Assembly (NCBI GenBank): GCA_037783545.1
Contig: JBBELK010000518.1
Span: 124,001 to 188,000, forward strand
Reading direction: 5' to 3'
DNA from: Henricia sp. BOLD:AAB3569
Taxonomy: Eukaryota; Echinodermata; Asteroidea; Spinulosida; Echinasteridae
DNA: 64,000 bases
Shown here: positions 55,594 to 64,000 of the stretch, in pieces
How the letters are laid out: each line of letters opens with the position of its first letter
How positions within the stretch are numbered: position 1 is the stretch's first letter
Notes under the pieces: model-generated
What the model saw: the letters and a program-made list of their open reading frames with translations, nothing else
Databases searched by the model: none
What the model was told of the DNA's origin: nothing
Made by a program: the position numbers and the translations under genes

Positions 55594-56214
55594 GCAGCCG
55601 ATTTCACGAAACACTGCGCAACTTGCGCCATGGCGTAAGACTTGCGCCATAACTTTATGGCGTAGCTGCGCAATAAACCCAAGATCGATTTCACGAAACT
55701 CTCCTTAGCTGCGCAACGTTTATTTTCTCACTTTAGCACTTGTAACTTCTAGGACGAGGCTAATTTCTAGTTTATCAACGACTATTGGATGTTTGCGCTT
55801 GATAAAATAGTCATACATCAAACATACGTCGTTGTTTTTCACAAATGTTGCACTGTCATCATGGCTGCCGTCGCTCGGTCATCATGCGTCGCGTCGAAGA
55901 TTTCACTGATAAAGGCCGTTTTCTACTAACGGAAGGCTGGGGTTCAGTTCGTTAACGATACGGTAAAAAAGCACGTGTAGCTAGCTGCATTATCGCCACT
56001 TTTCACTGTCCTACGACACATTTTTCCAACTTACGCCACCAAAAACCATTGCGCAAGTTACGCCACATTTTATGGCGTAAGTGGGCGAGTTGTGCCATAT
56101 CCAACTGTGGCGCAACTTTCGTGAAACGCGCCGCAACTTATTGCGCAAGTTGCGCAATAGTTTATGGCGTAAGTGGACTTGCGCAATTGCGTAAAGTTTC
56201 GTGAAATCGGCTGC
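55594..56214. mobile_element. MITE with TIR GCAGCCGATTTCACGAAA, 621 bp
   Basis: Ends GCAGCCGATTTCACGAAA and TTTCGTGAAATCGGCTGC. An inner pair GATTTCACGAAACTC (55685) and TTTCGTGAAACGCG (56115) suggests a second related element inside. The interior is rich in TTGCGCAA and GGCGTAAG motifs. Relative: 25795-25957. Confidence 0.8.
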
Positions 56215-58163
56215 CGGTCGTTCAACCGAAAATATTTACATTTCTATAAACATACTAGTCTAAAAAAAAATATGTAGAAATTGGTTTTGCCACTTTATAT
56301 GAGTCACATCTCAAAAATATTTAAAAAGCCACAACACTCGGCATGCTCAGGGCCAAATCTGTCAAGCAACATTTCATGACTATAGGGCAAGTGCCAGTGT
56401 AGCCTATAGGCTATGTTGAACTTGAAGAAAACAAACAAATAGGCAGCATTTCTTATCATTCCTCTGATGAGATGGGGATGTAAACATCACAAATATGATG
56501 ATCAGACTGTTTTCTTCATGCCATAGTTCACTCCATTGATTTCTTATTAAGCAGTTGTACTCGGCTAGGGCCTAGCATGCGCCTTACACGACGACAGAGC
56601 TAGGGCCTAGGCCTTTGAACTGAGCTTTCACATGCACCGTGTACATCGTGCACACATAATAATAATGGTTTCTGCCATCAGGCCTTGCGCCACTGTCGTT
56701 CAATGCTCCTGTTATGTTAAGTGTTATATTGCGTACAATCAACCGATAGCATGATGTGCAGGCGCTAGGCTAGCCTATGACTGAGTATGAATCGAAAACA
56801 AATGACAAAAATGCGTGCGTTTACTAACCTCTCTTTGACCAACTTTTCCGGCCCAACGTTTTGGGTTTCCTCTGCAAAGTGCACCTTTTAGTTTTTCAAT
56901 GGTTCATTTTTCATAGTGAATTTGAGGTTTATAAATTAAGCATGAATAAAATAGTAAATGTGTTTTTGCCTTTAAATATAAAGAAATTGGTAATTGGTTG
57001 CACTTTTAAATATGGTGTGTTATTTCACCTTTAATTATGTTGTCCTGTGATTGGATGAAAGTTTGGGTATGAATATTCAATGAGAGTGGTTATATATGAA
57101 TATTCTATAAATTAGTGGTAGATAAATATTTCCTTATTTGGATAAGTGTTGGAGTTGGTGTGGTATGTGGGTGTGAATACCATGGTTAGGTTTGACAATG
57201 GGCATTCCTGAGATGTTTTTGAGGTAGATCTGGAGTGACCCTGGGCATTGTAAAAGGGATTGTATGTTGCAAGTTCACTTGCTGCTGAACCTTCGCTTGG
57301 TCAACATGTGTATTGATCCTTGGGAGATTTGATCCCTAAAATTGTGTGTTTGCCATACAGCTTGCATCTGCCACACATTGGTCTGCAAATGGTGTATCCT
57401 AACCGTAAGTTACATATACTTTATTGCTTTTCTTTTGATATTATAATGTTAAATTTGATAGATGGTATTCGTATGGGACGGGTCTCATTCTGATGGACGA
57501 ACGATTCCCCTTCTTTGCCCTTTGAACTGTTGGACATTACGATATTACGTCCGTAATTTTCTGCGATATTGCTATATAGAGCTGACAAAAATGGAGATTG
57601 CTCATATCTGGGACGGATCATCTCGGATGACGATTTACAGTCGGGGATAGAAGGTGAAAGAAGACCACTGGGTTATAAGCGGCATGTAACCAAAGCAAGA
57701 ATTAAACTGAAATTGAATTGAGCTAAAATGTTCACTGCATGTAAATTGTGTTAAAGTGCAATTGTAAAAATCTCAACTCAAAGTATTGTGAAACAATTTA
57801 AAGAAATATATTTTTGTAATGGCAAAATTAAGTCTGCAGACGTTTGGAAGTTGTATTGCCATAGTAGTGATTTAAACTTGTAATTGATGTAGATAATTTT
57901 GTATATGAAGTATAATTTTGTTAGATTAAAGAATAGTATTTTGGTACATGTGTGTTTTGTTTCATTTCACTGGCGTTGGGCATGTTTCTGATCATTGATT
58001 ACTTATTTTCATAGCGAGTTTGAATATTTATAGGGGACATGTGACAGTTTGGTCGTTACATTATTGATTTTTACAGGCTTTTACAGCGACATTTGCAAAC
58101 GTATTTTTAGCACGAAAATACGTGCAGTCCAATGTGCGTCGCCTTGGCGGGAAATGCGCTGGG
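56215..58163. other. Gene-poor AT-rich stretch
   Basis: About 1.95 kb without a recognised gene, RNA or repeat. Short open frames (up to 66 codons) have no domain. Confidence 0.45.
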
Positions 58164-58484
58164 TATGGCGTGTGATACGTTGCAATATTCGATAATGCAC
58201 AAATATATGTGCGATGTTTGATATATATGTGCGATGTTGAATATATATGTGCGATGTTTTTTCATATGTATGCAATGTTAAAAATATATGTGCAATAATT
58301 TGACATATATAATATGCAATGTTTTTTTCATATGTATGCGATGTTGAAAATATATGTGCAAAATTTGACATATATATGCAATGTTTTTTTCATATGTATG
58401 CGATGTTAAAAAATATATGTGCGATATTTCACCAGCCGGAACCTAGCACGAAATTCGGGCCGGAATTTCGGCTGGCAGGATTTT

Positions 58485-59625
58485 GTACAAATTGCTATTT
58501 TCACGGCTTCCGGAAATGATCGAAAGCTAGATGAAAAGTTAGGCATAGATGCTGCGCTTTTCAAATGTTTTGTACCATCGTAAAAAGGAAAAATTGCACA
58601 ATTGTTTTCTTCTAATCTGTAAAGAATATCCTCAAGTTTATTTTATAAGCGCCCCGAAAGATTTGGTCAGGATAAACCTCACACCAATTCAATTTATGAT
58701 TCGCGAGGGGTGCCAATCGGCGCCCCTTGCACACCGTTTTTATAAACCCAGTTCGCTATTCATTGTACAGTGGGCTATGATTCGCGAGGGGTGCCAATCA
58801 GGGCCCCTTACATGCACACACTTGTAGTTTTTATAAACCCAGTTCGCTATTCATTGTACAGTGGGCTATGATTCGCGAGGGGTGCCAATCAGGGCCCCTT
58901 ACATGCACACACTTGTAGTTTTTATAAACCAAGTTCGCTATTCATTGTACAGTTGGATATGATTTGCGAGGGGTGCCAGGGGTAAATTCGCGAGGGGTAA
59001 TTTTAAAACCCAGTTTCTAATTTACAACATAGAAATATTGTAAAAAGCATTGTTTCTGGTATGATTTTCTGATAATTAAGATAATCTCCTAACAATCTAA
59101 GAACATTTGTCGTCTTAAGAAGAAAAACGTGTGAATTTGACTTTTTGTAATAGAAAATGGGAGTTTTAGAGCAAGAAGGAATTAAATAAAGTTTATCACC
59201 CATCAAAAATAGAGATAATTGTCTTCGTTGTTGTGATTTGTGCGTTTTGCGTTTTTGTTCGTTCATCTGGCGTTTTAGAAAATCTGTTAAAAGACAACCC
59301 CGCAATTACCCGTGCAAAAATGGTATATCATGGTTTCCAATGAAGACAAAATGTCGGCGATCGTGTAACATACACCGTGGAGAATTTGTGCCTATTTATC
59401 GATCTATCATTTAAAAAATGTAATTGGGCTGAGGTTTTCCCCTGACCAAATCTTTCGGGGCGCTTATAAAATAAACTTGAGGATGTTCTCAAAAATGGGG
59501 AATTTTTCCCTTTAACGATGGTACAAAATCATTGAAAAAGCGCGGCATATGTGTGTAAAATTGTGCCTAACTTTCCTTCTAGCTTTCGAGCATTTCCGGA
59601 AGCCGTAAAAATAACATTATGTACA
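58485..59625. mobile_element. Element with ~190-bp inverted arms, inside family E
   Basis: 58485-58680 (TTTTCACGGCTTCCGGAAAT, TAGGCATA, GGTACCATCGT-like stretch, AGTTTATTTTATAAGCGCCC) is inverted at 59430-59625. It is about 1.14 kb, with a tandem block and no recognised coding sequence. Confidence 0.8.
58698..58995. repeat. Tandem repeat, 81-91 bp unit, four copies
   Basis: GATTCGCGAGGGGTGCCAAT begins units at 58698, 58779 and 58870, with GATTTGCGAGGGG at 58961. Units share AACCCAGTTCGCTATTCATT and GTACAGTGGGCTAT. Confidence 0.92.
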
Positions 59626-59649
59626 GCCATAGTTGGGGTCGCCTTTAAT

Positions 59650-59712
59650 TAGACTGGTTTCCGTCCCAATATATTACGTCTGGATACTTCGTAGGGAACG
59701 GGAACCAGTCTA
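59650..59712 (+). mobile_element. Mini MITE of the TAGACTGG family, 63 bp, 9-bp TSD
   Basis: TAGACTGGTTTCCGTCC...GGGAACGGGAACCAGTCTA, flanked by GCCTTTAAT at 59641-59649 and 59713-59721. Confidence 0.92.
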
Positions 59713-59735
59713 GCCTTTAATATGTGCGCGGTGTT

Positions 59736-59771
59736 CTAGACTGGTTCCCGTCCACATATTCCACACAGGAG
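59736..59771 (-). mobile_element. Single end of a TAGACTGG MITE
   Basis: TAGACTGGTTCCCGTCCACA...CCACACAGGAGA with no partner end before the family E sequence resumes. Confidence 0.6.
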
Positions 59772-59781
59772 ACGTGATATG

Positions 59782-59951
59782 TTGTTGTTGTTGTTGTTGT
59801 ATATTTTATGGCATCTTCGGCAACTAAGGCCCTTTATGCCATCAACTATACGGTTTTAGCTTTAACTATACTATATTATCAACTTGAGATGACGAAGAAG
59901 GAGTTGCAGTTTTAGAAGTGGGAGGAAAACCCCCAGAGAAATGCCCCAGGG
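59782..59951 (-). mobile_element. SINE or short LINE tail, 170 bp, 11-bp TSD
   Basis: The insert is bounded by GACGTGATATG on both sides (59771-59781 and 59952-59962). On the minus strand it ends with GCCGAAGATGCCATAAAATA and a (CAA)n tail, as in LINE-mobilised SINEs. Confidence 0.85.
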
Positions 59952-60321
59952 GACGTGATATGTGGGCATGATCTTTCAATATATGTGCGTAAACGGAATT
60001 GTGGGTAGCACCCAGCTATTAATCACGTGATGTGAAACACGTGCGCGATGATAACCGTTTCTCCTTTGTTTATTTAGGCGTGACATAATTGAATAAACCA
60101 TACCACACCATAGGCTACGCGCCGGATGAAGGTCACCCGCAAGGGTAATATTTCTGACCTTCATTCGTCGCGTAGCCTATGGTGTGGTACGGTTTATTCA
60201 GTGACGTAGAGATAAATATTTCTCTTCACGTCTCTGAATAAACAAAGGAGAAACGGTTATCATCGCGCACGTGTCTCTCATCACGTGATACACATCACGT
60301 GATAAATAGCTGGGTGCTACC

Positions 60322-60413
60322 TAACTACAGTCTGGTACCCGGACCAAAAAGTTTTGACTAGACTGAATTATTCAGTCGTTGTATGTGGAATATGTGGAGC
60401 GGGAACCAGTCTA
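60322..60413 (+). mobile_element. MITE of the TAGTCTGG type, 92 bp, 9-bp TSD
   Basis: TAACTACAGTCTGGTACCCG...GAGCGGGAACCAGTCTA, flanked by GGTGCTACC (60313-60321 and 60414-60422). Both ends match the 544-bp element at 31563-32106, so it looks like an internally deleted form. Confidence 0.9.
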
Positions 60414-60439
60414 GGTGCTACCCACAATTCCGTTTACGC

Positions 60440-60476
60440 CATAGAGTTGTATACTTACGGCTTATACAACTCTATG
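60440..60476. mobile_element. 37-bp palindromic insertion with 8-bp TSD
   Basis: CATAGAGTTGTATA and TATACAACTCTATG are perfect inverse ends around nine bases. The direct repeat GTTTACGC flanks it (60432-60439 and 60477-60484). The other two family E copies have a single GTTTACGC here and no insert. Confidence 0.85.
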
Positions 60477-60501
60477 GTTTACGCACATACATTGAAAGAT
60501 C

Positions 60502-60576
60502 TAGACTGGTTCCCGTCCACATATTCCACACTTTCGCAATAACCGAACCAATCTATAAGGATCGGGAACCAATCTA
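60502..60576 (+). mobile_element. Mini MITE of the TAGACTGG family, 75 bp, 9-bp TSD
   Basis: TAGACTGGTTCCCGTCC...GGATCGGGAACCAATCTA, flanked by TGAAAGATC (60493-60501 and 60577-60585). The uninterrupted text is seen at 9313-9335. Confidence 0.92.
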
Positions 60577-60816
60577 TGAAAGATCATGCCCACATATCAC
60601 GAACACCGCGACCCCACACATTGAAATATCCCACATATATGTCGAAATATCGCACATATATTTTTAACATTGCATATATATGTCAAATTATTGCACATAT
60701 ATTTTTAACATCGCATACATATGAAAAAACATTGCATATATATGTCAAATTATTGCACATATATTTTCAACATCGCATACATATGAAAAAACATCGCACA
60801 TATATATACATCAATG

Positions 60817-61115
60817 CCCTTCCCCGAATAGGACGACCGTTTTGGCTAGAATGTCAGGAGAGACCACTAAAACCACAAAATTTCCGGCAAGAAGTTCCAA
60901 ATGGACACCAATTTTTGCACCTAAATTTCCAAGAATTTTTTTTAAAAACCTAATAAAAATTGTTAAAAACCTAATAAAAATGGTTTTTGAACTCTTTAAG
61001 ATGGTTTTCAAGCACTTTGCGTTAGGACGACCGGCCATCGGTCGCCCTAACGCGGTCCTGTCGTCCTAATACGCTTTTTTACCCCTAAACGGTCTTCCTA
61101 TTCATGTATTAATAA
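60817..61115. mobile_element. Unclassified insertion in the ATATATGT array
   Basis: Breaks the CACATATATATACATCA / ATCAAACATCGCACATAT register. It contains TAGGACGACCG twice and a GGCCATCGGTCGCCCTAACG stretch. Ends are not defined exactly. Confidence 0.5.
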
Positions 61116-61550
61116 GATTATCAAACATCGCACATATATGTTAAACATCGCACATATATTTGTGCATTATCGAATATTGCAACGTATCACACGCCATAGC
61201 TGGGACCACAGGCTGGGACCGTTATGTGTGGCGCCCTCTGTTGATATTGCTCTTCCAAAGTCTCCCATTCTCGCTAGCTGACACTCGCGTTCGTGTTTTC
61301 GTGCTGATTACATGGTGTTCTTAGTTGATATAACGCATGAAGGGTATGCTGTACATTTTTAACGACCATCATTATTCTCTGCATATGAATATCCATTATG
61401 TATTATACGACATACGGCGATTACACAGGCCTGTCTTCTTATGCGCGAGGGAGTCTAAGCTAAAGTTGACTTCTAATTCAAAACGGTATATCTTTCTTCT
61501 CAAGACGTGCAGTTGTCAGCTAAATCCCTGAGCAAGAAGGAAAGAGAAAT

Positions 61551-61620
61551 ATGGAGTTTGGGAGAATTGTCAGAATATTGTTCTTATTCCAATCAGTGAC
61601 ATTTGTCACGTTTATAATCA
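61551..61620 (+). CDS. Glycosyltransferase gene 2, exon 1 (signal anchor)
   Basis: A 70-nt coding exon ending at donor A|GTAAGT (61621). It encodes a basic start followed by a hydrophobic helix (ILFLFQSVTFVTFII), parallel to 33481-33550 in length, phase and sequence type. The ATG sits in AATATGG with an in-frame TAA 30 bases upstream. The exon joins 61986 through a codon AAT. Confidence 0.9.
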
Positions 61621-61985
61621 GTAAGTATGCACGTTCATTTACGTTACGTGAACGTCTTGGTTTATGCCCTAAAAATGTGAGCGCAGTTTTTAAGAATCTA
61701 CCAAAGGTTTGCCGTCACTACCACAGCATAATTGTCGTCAATTTGTTTTCAAAACATTTCGTCTGCAATTATGCCAAAAGATAATATGAACGTGATATGA
61801 TGTATTCAAAGTTACATATGTTTGTTGTTAAGATCGTTGTCTGCAAAGAGTCCATATTAATTCCTGATGCTTCCATTTCCCCCATGCAGACGTTTTCAAA
61901 TTGTACAAATTGGCAAACTTGTTTATCGTATAACTGTATGCACAATCCTTTGTGAATGATGTCAGATTTGATTGTTTGCTTGCAG
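61621..61985 (+). other. Intron of glycosyltransferase gene 2 (365 bp)
   Basis: GTAAGT to TGTTTGCTTGCAG. No repeat is recognised inside. An open frame starting at 61952 reads through the acceptor but is not the true N-terminus. Confidence 0.88.
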
Positions 61986-62920
61986 ATTCGTCTCGGCAAT
62001 CTTCCACCATCTTCACGCAGCTCAAGCAGAGCCCAGGTTGTCAATGTAAGGGGGTATTCTCTCTAGCGTCAACTGAAGCACCGCATCTAGACAGCCGAAT
62101 GTCCGCAGTTAGGGGCCAAATCTCTAACTGCACTTTGGCGGACATCCAGAGAAGACCTGGTGTCATGCTGTTAACAACAACCAATCTGGCTTTCCTGGAC
62201 ATGACCATGAACATGCTGGAAAGTATTAAAAGGGATGGGATTTGCGTTAAGACTACTATCATCGCAGAGGACAAGAAGACGTTCGAGTATTTGCTAAGTC
62301 GATCAGAGGACGACCCAGGACTGACAGTAGAAATAACAGATTCTGGAGAAACGGACATCATGGACATACACAAAAAGGGTTGGGGTGTGTACTACGCGTT
62401 CCTCAGAAAACGCCAAAAGTACATCCTTCGTCTTCTTGAGCAAGGCTGGGAGGTCTTATTCACCGACTCAGACACCTTTTGGTTCCGAGATCCATTCCCC
62501 TTCTTCGAAGGAGAGTTTGACCTGTCCATGGTAGACTCAAGAAATCCATTCGGAGTGAGAAACGCAAGCTCAAATTTCTGTTCCGGGTTTGTGTACTTTA
62601 AGCCAACTAATGTGACAATTCTGTTTGTCAAGGAGTGGATTGTGGCGGCTAAGAGAATGCGCATTATGGATCAAGTAGTGATGAATCGATTATTGAATGC
62701 CGACAGGCCTGTGCATGTCTCCATTAAGCCTCTAGATACCAACATTTTTCCCTGGGGTCCCAAATTCTACCATCTCCTGGCAACGAAAGCCAACTACTCG
62801 ACCGTGGTGATGCACGCTGCCAGCATCCGTGGACATCCTGCTAAAGTGAACAAGTTCAAAAGCTCTAATATGTGGCTGGTCAATGCGACAAGTGAGGAAC
62901 TCCTGGCAGGGGCATCGTGA
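61986..62920 (+). CDS. Glycosyltransferase gene 2, exon 2 (Nucleotid_trans domain)
   Basis: Catalytic exon of exactly the same length as in gene 1 (935 nt), from acceptor TTTGCTTGCAG to a TGA stop. With exon 1 it encodes 334 residues. The stem has Cys-rich GCQCKG and an NCT sequon. The Nucleotid_trans fold follows: RPGVMLLTTTN, EVLFTDSDTFWFRDPFPFF with DXD (here DSD) at residues 184-186, FCSGFVYFKPTN, MDQVVMNRLL and HAASIRGHPAKV near the C-terminus. Predicted Golgi type II enzyme of the PF03407/GT77 type; donor and acceptor sugars cannot be assigned. The intron is 365 bp. It is a tandem duplicate of gene 1 in the same orientation, 21 kb downstream, and fully open. Confidence 0.94.
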
Positions 62921-63843
62921 AACACTTTCTTCATTCGAGAGATGAAAATCCAAGTACCGAGCTGCCTTCAGAGGTTCTTACTGGATGTTTAATCGTTCTT
63001 TGAAAGCGCTTACAAATATCGAGATTCATCGTACGTGTTGTTTTGAACAAAGCCGAAACTCTATATAGTTGCTACGTAAGGGGCTGGAAGTAAAAGTTTG
63101 AAAAGAGGGACAACGGTGGGACGTTGTGTGTTTGTCGGGCTTCCAATGCTTTTTTTGTTATTAGTAGGCCTTAAAAGAAATCTTCACCCCTAAACAGAAG
63201 TGACCCACCGTTGTTTTCCTGTGGTAACATTAGTGCTTTGCTCCCGATTACCCCACCACAACACCGTTATACCCCACCCAACACCCACCACACCCTTATA
63301 CCCCACCCAACACCCACCACACCCTTATACCCCACCCAACACCCACCACACCCTAAACCAAAATAGCCAGACTACAATGTAAAACAGTAAAATATGTTGC
63401 TTCTTACAAATTGTACGATTTATTGATCGAAATCTAAGAAGAAAACACGAGCCGTTATTGACGTAATTTATTAAGAACCGTCGCCACTTCCCTCGCCATG
63501 AGGAATTGTTTAATTCCTTCATGCATGCTCGCATGAAAGCTCAAACTAGACTGCAAAATGGCCGCAAATCGAACAACTCATGACTATCTCCTAGCTACAC
63601 AGCTGTCATGCAGTTTGCTAAACAAATACAATATCGATCGAACTTTTCCGCTGTCTTTAATTGCATAATTTATCAGTAAATATCCGAAAAAGAAACCCGA
63701 AATATGAACCCAAACAGTCAATTGTAGTGCCTAACGGTTTTATACGCTAAGTGTTGCGTCACAGCAACTCTATCGCGTAAAGGCATTGGACCCATTTGGA
63801 ACAAAGGGGATTAGCGATGCGCGCGCAGCTGTGATGCAGTCAC
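62921..63843. other. Downstream of gene 2, with a C-rich tandem repeat
   Basis: No AATAAA was found close behind the stop. 63250-63355 holds a C-rich tandem repeat (separate entry). No gene is recognised in the rest. Confidence 0.45.
63250..63355. repeat. C-rich tandem repeat, 29-bp unit
   Basis: CCCTTATACCCCACCCAACA followed by CCCACCACA, about three and a half copies, strongly strand-asymmetric (almost no G). Confidence 0.92.
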
Positions 63844-63847
63844 TTAA

Positions 63848-63979
63848 AGGCACAGGCTCGTCAGCAATGCGCGCCCGCCAAATTCGTGCTCGAAACACGC
63901 AGCTGCATGCCTTTGCTATGGAGCTGCGTATTGCGTGGCACACATTTGGCGGGCGCGCATTGCTGACGAGCCTGTGCCT
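63848..63979. mobile_element. TTAA-class fold-back MITE, 132 bp
   Basis: AGGCACAGGCTCGTCAGC...GCTGACGAGCCTGTGCCT between two TTAA (63844-63847 and 63980-63983). The best preserved copy of the family in the window. Confidence 0.92.
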
Positions 63980-64000
63980 TTAAACAGCTAGAATCGCCCC

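Larger units (their letters stand above)
58164..60130 (-). repeat. Repeat family E, minus arm of a giant palindrome
   Basis: Read on the minus strand this follows 8779-9665: CCTTCATCCGGCG...TAGCC, AGCTGGGTGCTACCCACAAT, CGTTTACGCACATA, GATCATGCCCACATATCACG, GCGCACATATTAAAGGC, then the ATATATGT array (58190-58430) and TATCACACGCCATA. It is interrupted by the elements at 58485-59625, 59650-59712, 59736-59771 and 59782-59951. Confidence 0.8.
60148..61197 (+). repeat. Repeat family E, plus arm of the palindrome
   Basis: Follows 8779-9665 from TTTCTGACCTTCATTCGTCG to TATCACACGCCATA. Interrupted by a short palindrome at about 60205-60237 (GACGTAGAGATAAATA/TTTCTCTTCACGTC), the MITEs at 60322-60413, 60440-60476 and 60502-60576, and a roughly 300-bp insertion at about 60817-61115. 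Confidence 0.8.

Noticed and set aside
61952..61985. The ATG at 61952 as start of the second glycosyltransferase
   Set aside because: Lies in the intron before a good acceptor; exon 61551-61620 gives the proper membrane anchor.
63250..63355. Telomere-like repeat
   Set aside because: The 29-bp C-rich unit does not contain CCCTAA in tandem and is too short.

Overview
The window is animal genomic DNA. Coding sequence sits in short exons with GT-AG introns, and the rest is packed with transposable-element debris, tandem repeats and small palindromic elements. The mix of DIRS, Harbinger, Tc1, hAT, CACTA-like and TTAA-targeting elements, together with tandem paralogues of a Nucleotid_trans-type glycosyltransferase, suggests a marine invertebrate deuterostome (echinoderm, hemichordate or lancelet). 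That placement is inference; nothing here fixes the species.

Layout. 1-7528 is the right-hand end of a satellite array (about 25 copies of a 297-298 bp unit, cut by the window start). 7.5-33 kb has no convincing host gene. It holds a Harbinger element with transposase remnants (10.2-10.9 kb), minisatellites (11.1, 12.0-12.7 and 21.6-22.9 kb), two GACTAATT-rich arrays (18.3 and 19.7 kb), many MITEs whose target-site duplications (TSDs) can be read, and two 5'-truncated LINEs (29.1-30.4 kb). 33.5-41.2 kb is a two-exon glycosyltransferase gene whose single intron has swollen to 6.4 kb by insertion of LINE, hAT, TTAA-class and 9-bp-TSD elements, some inside an inverted duplication. 41.9-43.2 kb is a dead Tc1/mariner element carrying a CACTA-type MITE. 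44.1-48.6 kb is a minus-strand gene, modelled here as five exons, for a Myb/SANT-like DNA-binding protein with a C-terminal coiled coil. 51.9-55.4 kb is a decayed DIRS-type retrotransposon on the minus strand (gag-like, RT, RNase H, tyrosine recombinase). 58.2-61.2 kb is a large head-to-head palindrome of one repeat family, riddled with nested insertions. 61.55-62.92 kb is the second glycosyltransferase gene, a tandem paralogue of the first with the same exon structure but only a 365 bp intron.

Genes. The two glycosyltransferases should be Golgi type II membrane enzymes: a short N-terminal signal-anchor exon of exactly 70 nt, then a luminal catalytic exon with a DXD motif and several N-glycosylation sequons. 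Both models give 334 residues with DXD at residues 184-186. The Myb/SANT gene is either a host regulator of the MSANTD/NAIF1 kind or the Myb-like partner of a Harbinger transposon; the window cannot separate these.

The most informative content is the insertion record. Many elements have exact TSDs, and several have an unoccupied copy of the target elsewhere in the same window, so element ends, TSD length and relative order of insertion can be read directly. No new cellular system was recognised. The best candidates for undescribed biology are the MITE families and the large fold-back locus beside the second glycosyltransferase gene.
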